Shown here piece after piece: positions 22,366-31,050 of a stretch of 64,000 nt of DNA. Position numbers and translations under genes: made by a program. This stretch comes from CBDCFV01 sp963664625 (GTDB lineage Bacteria > Chloroflexota > Dehalococcoidia > Lucifugimonadales > UBA3495), in NCBI GenBank assembly GCA_963664625.1, contig OY761541.1, positions 1,984,001-2,048,000 on the forward strand, given 5' to 3'. Each line of letters begins with the position of its first letter. The stretch's first letter is position 1. A model generated the notes under the pieces. It was not told where the DNA came from. It worked only from the letters and a program-made list of their open reading frames with translations, and searched no databases.

Positions 22366-23661
22366 CTAAAACCACGCGACCTCGGCTCTGCCGATGCGAA
22401 TGGTATCACCAGCTTCAATCCCGGCGTCTATCAACATCCTAGCGACGCCGCATCTCCGCATCTCGTTCCAAAGCTGCAACAATACCCTGGTATCCCGTGT
22501 ATCCGCCCCGGCCATGAGGCGTTCCAGTTCCTCGGACTGGACCCTGTACGTTCCATCCTCAATGACGATCCTGTTGCCCCTGCTCCGAGTCCTCCCCCGC
22601 TTGAAGGGGCCGATCTGTTCGCGTTCTTCTTCTACCGGCTTTGCCGACTCAGAGAGCAATCGCACCACCCTGCCGAGCATGTCATCTAAGCCCTCGCCGG
22701 TGACCGCGGAGATGAAGCAGACTTGAACATCATCATTGGTATCGGGATGCCGGGCTTTCATACGCCGGCGAACGTCATCGGAAATCTGTTGCATCCTTTC
22801 CCGGACCTCCGTAACGTCGACCTTGTTCACCGCCACAATCCGGGGCTTGTCCCGCACCACGGGACTGAACTGCTCCAATTCATTGCTGAGCATGTCAAGG
22901 TCCGCGCCGGGGTCTTCCTCGGTTCCATCCAGCAGATGCACATAGACCCGCGCCCTCTCCGCGTGCCTAAGAAACTGGTGACCCAGTCCTACGCCCTTAT
23001 GGGCGCCCTCCAGCAGCCCGGGGACTTCCATCATTACAAAGCTCTGGTCCTGATAGCCGACGACTCCCAGGACAGGCTCAACTGTCGTAAAAGGGTAATC
23101 GGCTACCCTGGGCTTGGCCGCGGAACACCGGGAGATGAGCGTGGACTTCCCGGCGTTGGGCTTGGCCAACAGACCTACGTCTGCCAAGAGCTTCAGTTCC
23201 AGGAACAGGACCGCCCGCTCGCCGCGCTCGCCCCGCTGCGCCAGCAAAGGTTCCTGGTTGGTGGGAGACACGTACCGCGTATTTCCCCATCCGCCACGCC
23301 CCCCCTCGGCAACCATGACTTCGGAGGTATCGCTGATGTCCGCGATGACAGAACGGCTGCCGTCCTCTTCCTGCCTCCAGACAATGGTGCCAAGAGGCAC
23401 CGGAATCCGCCGGTCTTCACCGTTGACGCCGCGTTGCTTCTTACCCCGGCCGTGGGCGCCGCGGGATACGTAGATTGTGCTGGTAAACTTCAGGTGCAGG
23501 AGAGTATTGAGGGACGGGTCACCATACAGATAGGCACTTCCGCCAGTGCCGCCGTCGCCCCCGTCGGGCCCGCCGCGGGGACGGTATTTCTCCCGAAGGA
23601 AACTTACACACCCGTTACCTCCGTCTCCCGCTTTTATATCCAGCCTTACAGTATCAATCAA
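22366..23661 (-). CDS. obg: GTPase Obg/CgtA
   Basis: A 431-residue Obg, a GTPase acting in 50S ribosome maturation and stress control. The Gly-rich Obg fold (DIKAGDGGNGCVSFLREKY) is followed by G1 GLLAKPNAGKSTL, G4 AVNKVDV and G5 SAVTGEG, then the C-terminal OCT domain with LLQLWNEMRRCGVARMLIDA. The G3 motif reads EVPG where the family has DxPG, an Asp-to-Glu change. I chose the TTG at 23659-23661 after AAAGGG because Obg proteins begin near I-D-x-V-x-L; upstream sequence to 23724 is not conserved. Confidence 0.95.
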   Translation of the reverse strand: MIDTVRLDIKAGDGGNGCVSFLREKYRPRGGPDGGDGGTGGSAYLYGDPSLNTLLHLKFTSTIYVSRGAHGRGKKQRGVNGEDRRIPVPLGTIVWRQEEDGSRSVIADISDTSEVMVAEGGRGGWGNTRYVSPTNQEPLLAQRGERGERAVLFLELKLLADVGLLAKPNAGKSTLISRCSAAKPRVADYPFTTVEPVLGVVGYQDQSFVMMEVPGLLEGAHKGVGLGHQFLRHAERARVYVHLLDGTEEDPGADLDMLSNELEQFSPVVRDKPRIVAVNKVDVTEVRERMQQISDDVRRRMKARHPDTNDDVQVCFISAVTGEGLDDMLGRVVRLLSESAKPVEEEREQIGPFKRGRTRSRGNRIVIEDGTYRVQSEELERLMAGADTRDTRVLLQLWNEMRRCGVARMLIDAGIEAGDTIRIGRAEVAWF

Positions 23662-23993
23662 AATATTGCCCTTTAAACACCAATGGTAATAACGTTGATG
23701 TAGTGGATAACCAGCTATAAGCACGTCTGGATGGCCGTTGATTCAGGGTATTTTAACATGGGTACATAAGGGTAAATTGTGGAGAATATAATGACTACAG
23801 TCCACTTGGCTGGTGGTTCTCTGGACTGCTTTTCGAGGTAGATTTATGGAGGCCACGACACGGACGGCGCGTGTGGACAACCTGGATGATAATTCAACCG
23901 GAGAGAGTCATTTACCAACTATCTCTGCTGCCATTGTATGCTTGGGACGGCGGTGTTATTCTGGGCCAGCCTCCAGTGTGCTGAGTTACGGTC
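23662..23993. other. Divergent intergenic region
   Basis: About 330 bases separate obg and the lipoprotein gene. TATAAT at 23787-23792 is a possible -10 for the plus strand, but no -35 fits and the gene starts 200 bases later. No palindromic repeat, RNA gene or credible frame is seen. Confidence 0.5.
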
Positions 23994-25370
23994 ATGCGAG
24001 GCCCCGTGAAACGATGGTGCATATCGAAAAAGCTGCTGATACTGGCTTCGTTATTGCTGACGACTGTCTCCATCGGGTGCAGCGGGCAGGCAAGCTCGGT
24101 CGAGAACCCGGAGGATAATGAGCGGGATGATGGAGTTGCCGTTGCTACGGCAGAGGTTGAGTTGTCGGTAAACCGCATTGCATACGTCAATCCGTATGGT
24201 GAGTTGTTCACCGTAAATCCGGACGGGACTGAACAGTTGAAGCTGACCGGCGGTTCCCTGCTGGGGAGCGGTGGAGAAGGAGTCCTGGCGGCGCCGACCC
24301 TCCGTTTGGAGAGCTTCCACGCTTGGCCAACTTGGTCTCCGGACGGCGCCAAGCTGGCTGCGTCGAGGGTGGAAATTTCGGGTCAGCAGGCCGAGGTGAC
24401 TCTGGAAGTCATTTACACATCAACGGGAAGGGCGGAAACGGTATTCCGTAATTCCACCCCCGGAATGGTTGCTGATGGAGCGCCTCACTACATCTACTGG
24501 GCACCCGACAGCAGGTCTCTTTCGTTCCTTGCCTCTACCGCCGAGGGCTTGGCGCTCCATGTTGCCGATACGGTTACCCTTTCCGAACCCGTCTTGGTGG
24601 CTACCGGTGCGCCTCTGTACTTCCACTGGGCCGGAAACAGCCGGTCTCTTCTGGTCCATGTGGGCGAGGACATACTGTTACTGGAAGAGCCCTTCGGCGC
24701 CGCGTCCTCTAACGTGTCGTCGGCAGACCTGGGGTTTCGGGTGGCGGCTCTGTCCCCCGACGGAACGAGAATGGCGTTTCCTGGAAGCGAGTCCGACGCC
24801 GGCTTCCTGGTTACCCGACCGACCGGCGGCGACATGACAAGGGCCAGGGTGCTGGAAGTGGGGGCGCGGTCCGCAGTAGCTTGGTCTCCCGATGGTAGTC
24901 ACTTGGCGGTGGTGGACCAGGACGATCCCAGAGTACCCGCCTTTGACAGGTTGCGGGTAGCGCGAGACGACGGCAGCGATGTGCAAACCCTGGCGGAGGG
25001 CCACGTGATGGCGTTCTACTGGTCTCCAACCGGGGACCGGCTGGCGTGGGTCACGCTGGATGTGGATGAGCGGGAGTTTGTCTGGTGGGCAGGGCCGGCT
25101 TCCGGGGAAGAAGCCAAGCCGTTGTTCCGGTTCCAGCCATCGGGCGAAGTGTTGATGATGTTGAGCTTCTTCGACCAGTACGCCTATTCCCACTCCCCGT
25201 GGTCTCCCGACGGCACCATGCTGGTGGTGGCGGGGACGATGGAGGAGCCGATGGAACGGCGTAACGGGCACACGCCCGGCGGATCCCGCGTTTACGTCGT
25301 CCCGGCGGACGGGTCGGGTGACCCGCGAGAACTGGCAGCCGGGAACCTGGCCTTCTGGTCCTGGAATTGA
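23994..25370 (+). CDS. Beta-propeller lipoprotein (TolB/WD40-like)
   Basis: A 458-residue exported protein. The signal peptide KKLLILASLLLTTVSIGCSG ends in a lipobox with Cys 29, so the protein is probably anchored to the outer face of the membrane. The mature part has repeated W-S-P-D-G strands: WPTWSPDGAKLAASR, YIYWAPDSRSLSFL, AALSPDGTRMAF, VAWSPDGSHLAVV, FYWSPTGDRLAWV and PWSPDGTMLVVAG, giving about six or seven propeller blades. The ligand is unknown. The ATG at 23994 is used; a GTG at 24006, close after GAGG, is equally possible and leaves the signal peptide intact. Confidence 0.85.
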   Translation: MRGPVKRWCISKKLLILASLLLTTVSIGCSGQASSVENPEDNERDDGVAVATAEVELSVNRIAYVNPYGELFTVNPDGTEQLKLTGGSLLGSGGEGVLAAPTLRLESFHAWPTWSPDGAKLAASRVEISGQQAEVTLEVIYTSTGRAETVFRNSTPGMVADGAPHYIYWAPDSRSLSFLASTAEGLALHVADTVTLSEPVLVATGAPLYFHWAGNSRSLLVHVGEDILLLEEPFGAASSNVSSADLGFRVAALSPDGTRMAFPGSESDAGFLVTRPTGGDMTRARVLEVGARSAVAWSPDGSHLAVVDQDDPRVPAFDRLRVARDDGSDVQTLAEGHVMAFYWSPTGDRLAWVTLDVDEREFVWWAGPASGEEAKPLFRFQPSGEVLMMLSFFDQYAYSHSPWSPDGTMLVVAGTMEEPMERRNGHTPGGSRVYVVPADGSGDPRELAAGNLAFWSWN

Positions 25371-25412
25371 CCTTCTCTCTGCGGGTGTTTGGAAAGCAGG
25401 CTTGGATTCCCG

Positions 25413-25901
25413 CTATTGCTGTTGCTGCCAGGCTTCGAAGTTCTCCTGCATGTATCCGACATGCTCACGGACGTGGCTTTCGTACACATCGAGCCAATCG
25501 TCCAGCGTCATGTCGCCGTTCTCGGGATGGTAGGCGGTGTTGGACCACGCGGAGTCCGGCAGCGACTTGATCAAGGTGTAGGTCTTGTTCCGCAGCCGTT
25601 GGAAGAGATGGAGCGAGTCCTCGATGCTCTGTTGGTGGTAGTCCAGTACCGAGGCCCATTGGTTCTCATCGTAGTCCATCAACGTCCGGCCCGGTTCGGC
25701 GACCAAGCGGCGGCAACGGATGTAGCTGTTGGCCTCGCTGTCGGCGACATGGACGATGTGCTCGTGGATGCTCCAGCAGCCATGCTCGTCCCGGAATTGC
25801 CACATTTCCTTGGGGAACTTTTCGAGGGCGTCGACAAGCTGGTTGTACGCGCTGCCATAGGACTCTATTTTCTGACGGCGTATTTCGGGTGTCATGGGCA
25901 T
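25413..25901 (-). CDS. DinB family protein, second copy
   Basis: A 162-residue DinB-like helical protein. The metal histidines fit WSIHEHIVHVADSEANSYIR (about 43-62, H-E-H-x-x-H-x-x-D) and the C-terminal ESHVREHVGYMQEN. It differs clearly from the DinB gene at 3868, so it is not a recent copy. I chose the ATG at 25899-25901, which follows GAGGG; further upstream the frame overlaps the Uma2 gene. Its start overlaps no other gene, but the Uma2 stop lies only seven bases upstream, so the two may be co-transcribed. Confidence 0.8.
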   Translation of the reverse strand: MPMTPEIRRQKIESYGSAYNQLVDALEKFPKEMWQFRDEHGCWSIHEHIVHVADSEANSYIRCRRLVAEPGRTLMDYDENQWASVLDYHQQSIEDSLHLFQRLRNKTYTLIKSLPDSAWSNTAYHPENGDMTLDDWLDVYESHVREHVGYMQENFEAWQQQQ

Positions 25902-25908
25902 GAAATTG

Positions 25909-26637
25909 TTACCCTCGGAGTTTCTCCCGTAATCTTTGCACCTCAGCCTCGGCAGCGGCGGCGCGGGCCTCTGCATCGGCGCGGGCGGCTTGCACCTCCC
26001 GCCAGTTCTCCAGGTAGGCCCCGGTTGACGGGTCGTAAAGCCGGGGCCAGCCCTCGTCCCAGCAGAGGCTTAGTTGCAGGACTGGGCTGTACCCCTTGAG
26101 GACGCCGTCGGGCGCCGTGGTCAGTTCGACGGTCTGGTAGGCACCGTTGACCAGCCGCGCGCCGGCCAGCGGTTGCCCGTGGTAGTTGCCGCCGCTGGGG
26201 TCGAAGCGCCAGTATTCGGGAACGCCGATTTGGGCGTAAATGGCGGGTTTGCGGTTGACATCCTGCTGGCCGGTGCTTTCAGAGGCGACTTCCAGCACCC
26301 AGTCCGGGGGCTTGCCCACCTCCCAAGGCAGGTAGAGCTTGCGGGGACGGATGGCATTGGCGTCTACCCCGAAGGCCAAGTACACGTCGGGGGCGACTCG
26401 GACGTTGAGGTTGCGCGGGTCGTAGCAGATGTTGGTCTCGCGGTCGAGGAAAATGTCGGGGCGGCTGTCGAAATCGGTGACGTAGGTGCGGAGGAGTCCG
26501 ATGATTTCGTCCAGTTCGCGGTTTTGTTCCATAGAGTCGTCCGGAGGCTCCGTTACATCGGGGTTGAAGTCCAAGCTGGCGTAGTCGATATCGCCGCCCC
26601 GACGGTAGGGCAGCATTGAGGTAGGAGTTGTAGTCAT
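25909..26637 (-). CDS. Uma2 family endonuclease, downstream tandem copy
   Basis: A 242-residue Uma2 (DUF820) protein, a PD-(D/E)XK nuclease-like family very common in Cyanobacteria and Chloroflexi. Conserved parts: VRVAPDVYLAFGVDAN with the first Asp, PPDWVLEVASESTGQQDV with the Asp and Glu, then IGVPEYWRFDPSG. The C-terminal 35 residues form a coiled coil (ADAEARAAAAEAEVQRLREK). Biological role unknown. Start ATG 26635-26637, six bases after GAGG. It is nearly identical to the neighbouring copy over the first 220 residues. Confidence 0.9.
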   Translation of the reverse strand: MTTTPTSMLPYRRGGDIDYASLDFNPDVTEPPDDSMEQNRELDEIIGLLRTYVTDFDSRPDIFLDRETNICYDPRNLNVRVAPDVYLAFGVDANAIRPRKLYLPWEVGKPPDWVLEVASESTGQQDVNRKPAIYAQIGVPEYWRFDPSGGNYHGQPLAGARLVNGAYQTVELTTAPDGVLKGYSPVLQLSLCWDEGWPRLYDPSTGAYLENWREVQAARADAEARAAAAEAEVQRLREKLRG

Positions 26638-26724
26638 GGTTGGCCTCAAATCAGCAGCGCAGTTTGACGGCGTAGTGAGTATATCCGACGTAATAGAAAG
26701 GCGGGGAAGAACCGGATGACACAG

Positions 26725-27489
26725 CTAACCTTCCGATTGCAGGCGGCGCAATTGTTCCCGAAGCCGCTGGTTTTCCGACTCTGCCGACTGACGGGCGGCA
26801 CGCTCGATAGCGGCGCGGGCCTCTGCATCGGCGCGGGCGGCTTGCACCTCCCGCCAGTTCTCCAGGTAGGCCCCTGTTGACGGGTCGTAGAGCCGGGGCC
26901 AGCCCTCGTCCCAGCAGAGGCTTAGTTGCAGGACTCGACTGTACCCCTTGAGGACGCCGTCGGGCGCCGTGGTCAGTTCGACGGTCTGGTAGGCACCGTT
27001 GACCAACCGTACTCCGGCCAGCGGTTGCCCGTGGTAGTTGCCGCCGCTGGGGTCGAAGCGCCAGTATTCGGGAACGCCGATTTGGGCGTAAATGGCGGGT
27101 TTGCGGTTGACATCCTGCTGGCCGGTGCTTTCAGAGGCGACTTCCAGCACCCAGTCCGGGGGCTTGCCCACCTCCCAAGGCAGGTAGAGCTTGCGGGGAC
27201 GGATGGCATTGGCGTCTACCCCGAAGGCCAGGTACACGTCGGGGGCGACTCGGACGTTGAGGTTGCGCGGGTCGTAGCAGATGTTGGTCTCGCGGTCGAG
27301 GAAAATGTCGGGGCGGCTGTCGAAATCGGTGACGTAGGTGCGGAGAAGTCCGATGATTTCGTCCAGTTCGCGGTTTTGTTCCATAGAGTCGTCCGGGGGC
27401 TCTGTTACATCGGGTTTGAAGTCCAAGCTGGCGTAGTCGATATCGCCGCCCCGACGGTAGGGCAGCATTGAGGTAGGAGTTGTAGTCAT
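26725..27489 (-). CDS. Uma2 family endonuclease, upstream tandem copy
   Basis: A 254-residue Uma2 protein, the tandem twin of 25909-26637 with an 852-base offset between start codons. Only a few residues differ before the C-terminus (FKPD against FNPD, GVRL against GARL, YSRV against YSPV). The C-terminal coil is different and longer (ARAAIERAARQSAESENQRL). The same catalytic pattern is present (APDVYLAF, DWVLEVASEST). A TATAAT on the minus strand at 27558-27563 may be its -10 box. This copy would be transcribed first, then its twin, then DinB. Confidence 0.9.
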   Translation of the reverse strand: MTTTPTSMLPYRRGGDIDYASLDFKPDVTEPPDDSMEQNRELDEIIGLLRTYVTDFDSRPDIFLDRETNICYDPRNLNVRVAPDVYLAFGVDANAIRPRKLYLPWEVGKPPDWVLEVASESTGQQDVNRKPAIYAQIGVPEYWRFDPSGGNYHGQPLAGVRLVNGAYQTVELTTAPDGVLKGYSRVLQLSLCWDEGWPRLYDPSTGAYLENWREVQAARADAEARAAIERAARQSAESENQRLREQLRRLQSEG

Positions 27490-27664
27490 GGTTGGCCTCA
27501 AATCAGCAGCGCAGTGTGATGGTGTAGTGAAATACCGGCTGAAGCCTATGGCAACGTATTATAGCAGGGCATCGCATGGCGATATATTTTTTGTACGTGT
27601 CGAGGCGAGACCCGGTTCCTGCATATTCTCATACTCCAGGCTGACGTGACCTACAATAGGAGCC

Positions 27665-28939
27665 ATGTCTGCTGAATCAGAAATACGCCGCCGCATTGTG
27701 AAGAAGGGTCGCATCACTTTTGCGGAGTTCATGGAGGTGGCCCTTTACTGGCCCGACGGCGGCTACTATTCCCGGCGAGACCCCATCGGCCAATCAGGCG
27801 ACTATTACACCAGCCCTCTGGCCCATCCGGCTTTCGGCGCTCTTATAGCGGTGCAACTATTCCAGATGTGGAGGTTGCTGGAGCGGCCTCCCGTTTTCCA
27901 TGTAATCGAGCCGGGCGCCGGAACGGGGCGGCTCTGCGTGGACATGCTTTCCTTTGCGGCGCAACTGCCCGACGGATTCGCCGATAGACTGCGCTACGTT
28001 TGCGTCGACCGGGGCATGGCCAAGGGAGAAGAGACACGGGAAGCCGGAGTCCACCGGGTCGTCTCCACGAGTCTGCCGTTCCAACCTGTCCAAGGATGCG
28101 TGCTTTCCAACGAGTTGCTGGACGCTTTCCCGGTGCACCAAGTAGTCTGCCGGGATGGGGCCTTGAAGGAAATCTACGTGACGTTGGACGGGGATAGCCT
28201 GGCAATGATGGCTGGTGAGCTGTCGACGACTCGCTTGGCGGACAGGCTAGATTCGCTGGGCATCAGTTTGCAGGAAGGACAAACGGCGGAGATCAACCTG
28301 GGGCTTGACCGATGGGTAGAGGAGGCTTCGCAGACCCTCGACAGGGGGTTCGTGCTGACGGTGGACTATGGGCGCACCGCCGCGGACCTCTACTCGGCGG
28401 AGCAGCGTTTCCGGGGCACATTGACCACCTTCTACCGGCATACGCAGACCGACGCGCCGTTGCAGCGGATTGGGTTGCAGGACATGACGGCCCAAGTGGA
28501 CTTCAGTTCCCTCGTCGAACTGGGCAGACGGCAGGGGCTGGAACCCCTTGGGTACACCACTCAAAGGGAGTTCCTGTCCAACCTTGGGCTGGCCCGATTC
28601 CGGCGGCGCTTGCCGTCCCTGGGCTTGGCCCATCGGGAATTCATGGCCAACAACTCCGGGATGCTGGACCTGGTTCGCGTCGGAGGGCTGGGCGACTTCA
28701 AGGTGCTGGCGCAGAGCAAGAACGTGGGGCATCCGGCGCTGTGGGGATTCAACGACACCGGGGAAGCATTGGCGATGACGGAACGGTTGCCCGCGCCCGT
28801 GCTGAGCGACCGGCACCTGAGGGTGGCCGAGGCCCGGTATCCGCACCTGGCGCCGGAGTATGGCTATTTCCAGGCTTGGGCGGATTTTGTTGGCCCGGAT
28901 GAGGTCCGCGAGTCTGGACAAGGTCAAGGACCTTCGTAA
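27665..28939 (+). CDS. MidA/NDUFAF7-type SAM-dependent methyltransferase
   Basis: A 424-residue methyltransferase of the SAM_MT 28 (DUF185) family. Typical features: ITFAEFMEVALYWPDGGYYS and SGDYYTSPLAHPAFGALIA near the N-terminus, the SAM-binding VIEPGAGTGRLCVDML (about 80-95) and VLSNELLDAFPVHQV. The human member NDUFAF7 methylates a complex I arginine; bacterial targets are not established. AGGAG lies just before the ATG. It converges with the MFS gene at 28967 and is not part of that operon. Confidence 0.9.
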   Translation: MSAESEIRRRIVKKGRITFAEFMEVALYWPDGGYYSRRDPIGQSGDYYTSPLAHPAFGALIAVQLFQMWRLLERPPVFHVIEPGAGTGRLCVDMLSFAAQLPDGFADRLRYVCVDRGMAKGEETREAGVHRVVSTSLPFQPVQGCVLSNELLDAFPVHQVVCRDGALKEIYVTLDGDSLAMMAGELSTTRLADRLDSLGISLQEGQTAEINLGLDRWVEEASQTLDRGFVLTVDYGRTAADLYSAEQRFRGTLTTFYRHTQTDAPLQRIGLQDMTAQVDFSSLVELGRRQGLEPLGYTTQREFLSNLGLARFRRRLPSLGLAHREFMANNSGMLDLVRVGGLGDFKVLAQSKNVGHPALWGFNDTGEALAMTERLPAPVLSDRHLRVAEARYPHLAPEYGYFQAWADFVGPDEVRESGQGQGPS

Positions 28940-28966
28940 GAAGATGCCGGCACATTCAGTCGATGG

Positions 28967-31042
28967 TTACTCTTGAGGTTCAGCGCTGCCTACGTCCAGA
29001 CCTTGAGTTGCGCCGTGATGCCTCAGACTTTCGCGCAATGCCTCTATTACCGTCGCCAGAGTCTCGTCTCCCGCAGCTCTGGCTGCTGCCAACATGCCTG
29101 CCGCCGCCGCGTTGGTCGCTTCATCCTCGGTTATGCCTAACTCCGGGGCTGCTTCCAGGGCGGCCGCAACGGCCGCTATGGCGGCTTCCGCAGGGTCCCG
29201 TTGGGCTTCGACAGCGCCCTGGATGGCGCCTTGGGCCGCGCCGCGCAATGACTCGGCTGGAGACACCCGCAGCCAGCCCAACGTCCTGAGAGTCCCAAGG
29301 ACTGCCCCTCGGGTTACACTGCCCACTTGGCCGGTTATGTTGTCGGCGGCATGGACTGCACCCCGGGTGGCGTGGAGGGCCAGCCCCAAGCCGTTTTCCG
29401 CCGCGTCCTCCATGTTTTCTATGGTCTGAGACAGCGCCGTCCCGACGTGCTGGGCCACCTCCGTCGCTGCTATTCGTCCACGGCCCGCGGACTCCAAGGC
29501 GGCTTGGGTGGAGGCGGCCAGTTGATAGGCGGTGACTCCGATGGCCACATCGGCTCCCGGGATACGCCGCAGGTAGCCGTAGGAAAAAGCCGACACCATG
29601 CTGAGACCGGGAATGGAGGAGACCGCCCGGGCCACTGGTCCTGCACCGGCCATAAGATCGGCCAAGGCGGCTTCCCGTGAAATCTCTCCTTCTTCTCGAA
29701 GCGCCACCAGCAGGTTCAACGACAGCAGCCCGAAGAAGAAGGCAATGCAGAAAAGGAAATCGAAGCCGGCCAGCGACACCGCGGGCAGGTCCAAGGCGCC
29801 TCCCGGAGAGGTCCACTCAATGCTGACGCGCAACGACCGGGCAGAGAAATAATCGGCCATCAGTCCTCCCAGGACCGGACCGATGCCGGAACCCAGGCTG
29901 TTTGCCAGCCCGGCCATCCCGGAGAAGGGTATGGTGCGACCCTCCGGGGCCACCTTGAGGGCCAGGGTGTTCACCGTGAGCATCACGCCGGCGGTTGCCA
30001 CGCCCCCAAGCAGGTGCAGGGCCACCAGCAAAGGCATCGTGAGGAAGTGGCGGTCGGGTTGGGTCGTGAACACCCAGCCAATGATGACCAGCAGGTAAAG
30101 GGAAGTCGAAAGCGACAGCACGGTCTTGTTGCCGACCCGGTCTGCAAAGGGCCCCCAGACCCGGACGAAAAGCACGTTGGCAAACTGTCCCAGCACGGTC
30201 AGGCCGATGACCACCGGCAGCGAAAGCCCTATGACCTTCAGCATGTAGACCGCGAAGAACGGAATGGCCAAGTTAGAGACCAGGCCCCAGATGAACAGGA
30301 ACCTGATCAGGTGGGAATAATTGCGGTCCCGCACCGGCTCCAGCAGCATCTCCGCGGGAGACCGGCCGGACTGGGCCGCCGGGGCCATCAGGGGTTCCAC
30401 GGCCCTGGATGCGAGGAAAGGGCCGAAGACTCCGAACGTAATCGCCCCGCCTATGAGGAGGAAGGAAAAAGCGAATATTTCATCACCGGGCGGAGCCGTT
30501 TCCTCCCACCACCGGACGAAGAAACTGCCTGCCAGCCCGACCACGGCCATTGCCCCGGTGACCATCGCCAATCGCCGGCCAAAATAGTCGGCGAGGTGGC
30601 CTTGAGGGACAAGCTCGCGGATCCAACTGGTAGACGTCGTGACCCAGACCGGGGCGAACAGTCCCCGGACAGCGAGGAACAGAATTACCAGGATGACGGC
30701 GAACTTACCGGGCGTGTCCAGAAGAAAGGGGACCGCCCCAACGGGAAGCCACGAGAGATGACTCAGTATGAGCGCCGGCAACCCCAAGGCTTTCCTGGTC
30801 CGGAAACGTTCCAGCATGAGGATGGCGGGCAGTCTGACTATCTGGGAGATAAAGGGGAGAGCCGCCAGTATGCCCACCTCAAGGTTGTTGGCGCCCAAAG
30901 CCAAGGCATAAGCCGCCATGAAACCGCCGCTGCCAAGGCTGAACATGGCGCCCGATGCCAGTCCTTCCCATGCCAGGAGCCGGAGGCTGCGTTGTGTGTC
31001 TCGTTGGGTGAGAGTCGGACGAGGTCGAAGGAACGTCAGCAT
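28967..31042 (-). CDS. MFS transporter with C-terminal Gly/Ala repeat domain
   Basis: A 691-residue protein. Residues 1-448 hold about 12 membrane helices of an MFS transporter (GSGGFMAAYALALGANNLEV, ALPFISQIVRLPAILMLERF, later GVWGPF-like VRVWGPFADRVGNKTVL). The last 240 residues are a soluble, Ala/Gly-rich helical tail with units of about 22 residues, for example GLGLALHATRGAVHAADNIT then VGSVTRGAVLGTLRTLG. Related repeats make up the protein at 34275 and the N-terminus of the YihY protein. It is the last gene of the operon, eight bases after mgtE. Substrate unknown. Confidence 0.85.
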   Translation of the reverse strand: MLTFLRPRPTLTQRDTQRSLRLLAWEGLASGAMFSLGSGGFMAAYALALGANNLEVGILAALPFISQIVRLPAILMLERFRTRKALGLPALILSHLSWLPVGAVPFLLDTPGKFAVILVILFLAVRGLFAPVWVTTSTSWIRELVPQGHLADYFGRRLAMVTGAMAVVGLAGSFFVRWWEETAPPGDEIFAFSFLLIGGAITFGVFGPFLASRAVEPLMAPAAQSGRSPAEMLLEPVRDRNYSHLIRFLFIWGLVSNLAIPFFAVYMLKVIGLSLPVVIGLTVLGQFANVLFVRVWGPFADRVGNKTVLSLSTSLYLLVIIGWVFTTQPDRHFLTMPLLVALHLLGGVATAGVMLTVNTLALKVAPEGRTIPFSGMAGLANSLGSGIGPVLGGLMADYFSARSLRVSIEWTSPGGALDLPAVSLAGFDFLFCIAFFFGLLSLNLLVALREEGEISREAALADLMAGAGPVARAVSSIPGLSMVSAFSYGYLRRIPGADVAIGVTAYQLAASTQAALESAGRGRIAATEVAQHVGTALSQTIENMEDAAENGLGLALHATRGAVHAADNITGQVGSVTRGAVLGTLRTLGWLRVSPAESLRGAAQGAIQGAVEAQRDPAEAAIAAVAAALEAAPELGITEDEATNAAAAGMLAAARAAGDETLATVIEALRESLRHHGATQGLDVGSAEPQE

Positions 31043-31050
31043 TTACAGGA

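Noticed and set aside
22723..23676. 317-codon plus-strand frame
   Set aside because: Antisense to obg.
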